Under the pieces are notes generated by a model. The model ran no database searches. It was given only the letters and a program-made list of their open reading frames with translations, and was not told the origin of the DNA. The position numbers were made by a program, and so were the translations under genes. This document shows, piece by piece, positions 60,584-64,000 of a stretch of DNA of 64,000 nucleotides (position 1 is the stretch's first letter; each line of letters opens with the position of its first letter). Source of the stretch: Kibdelosporangium sp040675465 (GTDB taxonomy: Bacteria; Actinomycetota; Actinomycetes; Mycobacteriales; Pseudonocardiaceae); NCBI RefSeq assembly GCF_040675465.1, contig NZ_JBFAPA010000014.1, forward strand, positions 62,001-126,000, read 5' to 3'.

Positions 60584-61092
60584 GCAACGACCAGTTCGAT
60601 GATGGCTCGGCGCCGACCCCGTTCGATGACACCGGGGCCGCGTTCGATCTGTACATGAACAGTCTGTTCAATGAAGGCCGCGCCCAGTTCGCACGGCACC
60701 TGCCGGTCGAGGCTGGTCTTTACTGCGATCGTGAGTCCGCTGGTGGCGGACAGGCTCGCAAGGTCGTTGGCGACGGCCGCGGCCGAGCCAGTGCTTCTCA
60801 ACCTATTTTGGTGACTGTGCAAGATAATGACCCCGCGATCGCCGACCGGCTGACCCGTCAGCTGCGGACCGAGCTGCTCGGCCTGGACGTCGGCGACGCT
60901 TTCTCACCAAGGAGGTCGACGGGCGAAGGGGCGCGACCCGGGGCCGTCACGACCTTCATCGTGGTCCTCGCCGGTTCGCCCGTTCTCAAGCAGTTCAGCC
61001 GCGTGCTGATGGACTTCGTGAACCGCGACCGTGACCGCGAGATCATCATCAAGCGGGGCAAGGACACTCACGATCAAGGGCACGTCCGATGA
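60580..61092 (+). CDS. EACC1-like protein, C-terminus altered by a frameshift
   Basis: 170 aa starting in an ATGA overlap with the sigma remnant. The N-terminal part (SAPTPFDDTGAAFDLYMNSL) resembles small proteins encoded after ECF sigma genes. The second half (QPILVTVQDNDPAIADRLTR, TTFIVVLAGSPVLKQFSRVL) resembles effector-associated constant component 1 (EACC1). After KRGKDT a frameshift near 61067 diverts it; the alternative frame reads TIKGTSDESTRDFVEKFFGA and stops at 61138, clearly the original end. It may be a fusion of two genes. Probably decayed; EACC1 normally accompanies effector-associated conflict modules. Confidence 0.55.
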   Translation: MSNDQFDDGSAPTPFDDTGAAFDLYMNSLFNEGRAQFARHLPVEAGLYCDRESAGGGQARKVVGDGRGRASASQPILVTVQDNDPAIADRLTRQLRTELLGLDVGDAFSPRRSTGEGARPGAVTTFIVVLAGSPVLKQFSRVLMDFVNRDRDREIIIKRGKDTHDQGHVR

Positions 61093-61138
61093 GAGCACCC
61101 GGGACTTCGTGGAAAAGTTCTTCGGCGCGGCGGACTAA

Positions 61139-61565
61139 AGTCTGTCCCGTAGTGATCAACAGTCGTTGCGGGACAACAGGTTGTCTGGGCGGGGTCGATC
61201 GGACTGTCATGGCGAGGTTGCGTATGAGGCGACTGCGCTGGTGGCGTAGTAGACCGCAGGCTCGTTGCCGGAACGCTGGCACGGTGAGCAGCTTGGGCAG
61301 GGCGACCAGGGTCGGCGTGCCGGGCATCGCGGTCAACACGCGCGCGGCAATGTTTTTGCTCCGTGTTCGAGCCGGTCAGGTGTGTGCGTCGAGTTGGTAG
61401 CCGCGCGCCGGTCGTTCTGATATATCTGAGGTGTGCATATCGTGCGAACCTGATGCAGGCCGGGATGATCCACACCATCGCGTCGGCAGTCGTCGCTATC
61501 CGCGACCCATTGCCCGCACCGTAACCATGATGAGGGTCTGCTGCACGAGTAGGTGACAGTGGTAG
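61139..61565. other. intergenic region, no gene recognised
   Basis: About 430 bp between the EACC1-like gene and an IS3 fragment. Open frames on both strands lack RBS and recognisable motifs. TCTGTCCCGTAGTGATCAAC near its left end resembles the end of an insertion sequence, and the whole region may be IS debris, but I cannot assign a family. Confidence 0.4.
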
Positions 61566-61785
61566 TCACGCAGCCTGGCTGGCTGGCGTGGTCATGATTA
61601 CTTCGTACTCGATCGGGGTCAACCGGCCGAGGGCAGCCTGGCGCCTGTGACGGTGGTAGGTGCGCTCGATCCAGGTCACGATCGCGGTCCGCAGTTTCTC
61701 GCGAGTGGTCCAGGTACGCCGGTCGAGAACATTGTTCTGCAGCAACGCGAAGAAGCTCTCCATGGCCGCGTTGTCGCCCGCGGCT
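61566..61785 (-). pseudogene. IS3-family transposase (OrfB) C-terminal fragment
   Basis: Reads AGDNAAMESFFALLQNNVLD, then RRTWTTREKLRTAIVTWIER, TYHRHRRQAALGRLTPIEYE and the stop: the last ~73 codons of an IS3 OrfB with the final catalytic Glu (in MESFFALL). Everything upstream of about 61785 is missing, so it is a dead remnant. Confidence 0.88.
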
Positions 61786-61849
61786 GGTCAGCGCCTTCCA
61801 ACATCTGGGTCCGGATGGAGGAAACGACTACGACGAGGGGAATGGCGAG

Positions 61850-61888
61850 CGTCGGCGGCGATACAGGGAAACTGCATCGCCGCCGACG
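61850..61888 (-). terminator. GC-rich hairpin downstream of the lectin-like gene
   Basis: CGTCGGCGGCGAT (61850-61862) pairs perfectly with 61876-61888 around a 13-nt loop. It lies 27 bp beyond the stop of the minus-strand gene at 61915. There is no T-run, so it would be an L-shaped, actinobacterial-style terminator. Confidence 0.5.
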
Positions 61889-61914
61889 TTGGATCGGTCG
61901 CTTGCTCGCGTTGG

Positions 61915-64000
61915 TCAGCCCCAGGTCATGTGGCACATTTTGCTGCTGTCGATGCCGCGGTTGAATATGTCAATCCGGTTCGGTCCCCATGAAACCGCTG
62001 ACGGATCCGAGGTCAGATATCCGCCTTGCCAGTCCCAATCGTGCCAGATTCCGTCGTATGCCTTGTGGTGCAGGTTGTTGTTCGTGTCAGCGGCGAAGAT
62101 GTCCAGGCGGTTGAAGCCCCATGAAGCGATGGCCGGGGCGGTGTTCAATGCCCCGCCGAGGCTTTGCCAGCCGAACCAGCCGGCATTCCATCCCGTGTGA
62201 TACAAGGCATTATCGGTCCCGCGTCCGACAATGTCGATGCGGTCGATCCCCCACGACACAGCCGACGGGCCGGCCGTCAAGGTGCCGCCAAGGCGAGCCC
62301 AGTCACGCCACTGCCCGTCGTAGGGCTTGTGGTACAGCGCGCCGTCGGTGCCTGTTACGAACACGTCGAGCCGGCCAGGAGCCCATGAGGCGACCGCGGG
62401 GGCGTACTGCATTCCGCCGCCGAGAGATTCCCAGTCGTGCCAGGCGCCATCGAATGCCTTGTGGTACAGGGCGTTGTCGTAGCCGCGAGCGAACAGATCG
62501 AACCGGCCAGGGCCCCAGGCCACAGCGGCCGGGCTGGATGCGAGTCCGTCGCCGAGTGATTCCCATTCGGACCAGCTGCCGTCGTAGGCCCGGTGGTAGA
62601 GCACGTTGTTGGCGCCCTTGGCGAACACGTCCAACCGGTTGCTGCCCCAGGATGTCACGGCGGGTGCGCTGGTCAGGTTGCCGTCGGGGGAGTCCCAGCC
62701 ATACCAGTGTTGGGCGTCTCCTGCTGGCGGTAGTGGAATGGCCGGTGGTGTTTGGTATGACGAATAAAGGTCACGCACTGCGGTGGCTGACAGCGCCACG
62801 TTGTATGCCCGGACGTCGTCGACGCCGCGTGGCATGTAGCCACGGGCGTCATTGAATTTCGCCGAGCCAATCGTGAACGGTCCGTCGGCACGCCACAATG
62901 TGGCGTTGTCCCGGACACCGGCCAGTGCGCCGTTGACGTAGAGCCGCATTTGGTGGGCCTGGGCGTCGTACACACCGGCCACGAAGGTCCAGGTGTTCAA
63001 CGGCGGGAACGCTGATCCGGTAGCCCGCATGGCGTCCGCGGAGCCAGAGTCGCTGCTCAGCGCGGAGAAGCTCCACCGATCGCCGCCATTGCCGGCGTTG
63101 AGATATTCGAGGTAGAACCCACTGGCGTGGTTGCCGTCCTGTCCCAACAGAAACGCGCCGGGTCTGCGGTCAGTAAGGTAGGCCCACGCGGCGACGGTGA
63201 AGCTCTGGTCGGTTCGAATGACCGGCCCGCTGGTCGCGGCATCTCCAGTACTGCCGTCGAACCAGCCTGCCTTCGCCGCCACGCCGTTGGTCCAGCCGGC
63301 GCCCCCGCGCATTCCGGCAGGGTTGCTGCCAGCAGAGTCGGCGACCGCGTTTCCGGTGCCTTCGTCGAAGGTCCACCGACCGATCGGGTTGGCCAGGGCT
63401 GGGGGCGCGGCGGTCTGGCCACCGACGAAGTAACCAGCGGCGGTGACGGTGGCGTCGACCGTGTTGGCGTAGTTACGCAGGTTGATCGCACCGGAGGAGC
63501 CGAGTGGAGCGATCGCTGTGCTGGTGGCCGGCGCCCAGCCGGGCGACGGCGAACACGACGAGACCGCCTCAGCGCTCAATGCCGGCGCGCCCGACCAGCC
63601 GTACTCCTGTGGCCACAAGGCCAGCTGGCTGCGGGCTTCGGCATGTGGCGAGGACACGTTGAGCATCGCGCTGGTGGCGTTGTACGGAATCCGCGGTGCC
63701 GCAGTCACCCGGAACTGGCGCGCCTCGCCCGGGCCGAATGCGCTCATCGTTGTGCCGATGCCTGCGGTCGTGCTGAATACCGGCGTGCCGTAGTGCAGTG
63801 GCACGTAGCGGGCGCCAGGACCCGAGGCGAACCATCCGGCCACATCGATGGTGACATCGACGGAGCCCGCATCGTTGCCGATGCGGATGGCGCCGTCATC
63901 GCCGACAGGGACCATGTAAGTGTAGGTGAGCGACTCGCTGACGGCCGGGCTGAATGCCCATGTGTCGGGCCAGTCCTTGGCGTAGAGGCGGACGTGCGTG
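61915..64000 (-). CDS. extracellular protein with LamG domain and PLL-like (DUF346) beta-propeller, 5' end outside the window
   Basis: The reading is open to the right edge (RLYAKDWPDTWAFSPAVSES precedes the internal ATG at 63915), so the N-terminus, including any signal peptide, is missing. Two similar beta domains (SVDVTIDVAGWFA, TVDATVTAAGYFVGG) come first. A LamG/concanavalin-like domain follows (IGRWTFDEGTGNAVADSAGS to VDDVRAYNVALS). Six repeats of about 45 residues end the protein, each with SWGxxRLDVFxxGTDNALYH and W-x-W/SLGG. These are blades of a PLL/DUF346-type lectin propeller that may bind fucose-like sugars. A secreted or surface carbohydrate-binding role is likely. Confidence 0.85.
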   Translation of the reverse strand, partial: THVRLYAKDWPDTWAFSPAVSESLTYTYMVPVGDDGAIRIGNDAGSVDVTIDVAGWFASGPGARYVPLHYGTPVFSTTAGIGTTMSAFGPGEARQFRVTAAPRIPYNATSAMLNVSSPHAEARSQLALWPQEYGWSGAPALSAEAVSSCSPSPGWAPATSTAIAPLGSSGAINLRNYANTVDATVTAAGYFVGGQTAAPPALANPIGRWTFDEGTGNAVADSAGSNPAGMRGGAGWTNGVAAKAGWFDGSTGDAATSGPVIRTDQSFTVAAWAYLTDRRPGAFLLGQDGNHASGFYLEYLNAGNGGDRWSFSALSSDSGSADAMRATGSAFPPLNTWTFVAGVYDAQAHQMRLYVNGALAGVRDNATLWRADGPFTIGSAKFNDARGYMPRGVDDVRAYNVALSATAVRDLYSSYQTPPAIPLPPAGDAQHWYGWDSPDGNLTSAPAVTSWGSNRLDVFAKGANNVLYHRAYDGSWSEWESLGDGLASSPAAVAWGPGRFDLFARGYDNALYHKAFDGAWHDWESLGGGMQYAPAVASWAPGRLDVFVTGTDGALYHKPYDGQWRDWARLGGTLTAGPSAVSWGIDRIDIVGRGTDNALYHTGWNAGWFGWQSLGGALNTAPAIASWGFNRLDIFAADTNNNLHHKAYDGIWHDWDWQGGYLTSDPSAVSWGPNRIDIFNRGIDSSKMCHMTWG

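Overview
The window is high-GC DNA with frequent GTG/TTG starts, overlapping ATGA-type gene junctions, LAL-type LuxR regulators, an FxSxx-COOH RiPP locus and EAD/EACC-type conflict genes. Together these point to a filamentous actinomycete, most likely in the Pseudonocardiaceae (inference from gene content; no taxonomic marker is present).

Positions 1-9946 look like one side of a natural-product cluster. A tightly overlapping operon encodes a bicovalent-type FAD oxidoreductase, a SAM methyltransferase, a small darcynin-like protein, a glycosyltransferase, a cytochrome P450 and its 3Cys ferredoxin. Two overlapping LAL/LuxR regulators follow. Positions 10034-14870 hold two secreted proteins (one PI-PLC-like) and a ROK repressor divergent from a DUF1479 dioxygenase-like gene, with repeated operator-like sites between them.

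Positions 14867-24823 form an FxSxx-COOH cyclophane RiPP locus. It has a 57-residue precursor ending in FESNI, a radical SAM/SPASM maturase, a separate HEXXH-domain protein coupled to it by a TTGA overlap, two large NB-ARC/TPR proteins (one with an N-terminal EAD-like region) and a stand-alone nucleotide-cyclase-like protein. Positions 24898-46832 carry ordinary chromosomal functions: secreted and lipoproteins, a TetR-controlled reductase/enoyl-CoA hydratase operon with matching operators, a Vps62-like lipoprotein, a sulfonate/nitrate-type ABC importer, a WD40 Ser/Thr kinase, and a flavin monooxygenase/TetR pair that shares a perfect palindrome and probably yields leaderless mRNAs. A doubly frameshifted solute-binding-like gene, a phospholipase D, small regulators and an Orn/Lys/Arg decarboxylase complete this region.

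A tRNA-Pro(GGG) gene at 47514 marks the edge of a decayed integrative element. Beyond it lie a frameshifted tyrosine integrase, a truncated excisionase and nested IS481-like, IS630 and IS701-like insertions. Then come two intact large STAND NTPases (cyclase-homology-NACHT-membrane and HTH-AAA-14xWD40), a broken ECF sigma gene, an EACC1-like gene, an IS3 scrap and, running off the right edge, a LamG/PLL-like beta-propeller surface protein. The STAND pair resembles defence or biological-conflict genes and, with the RiPP locus, is the most interesting content.
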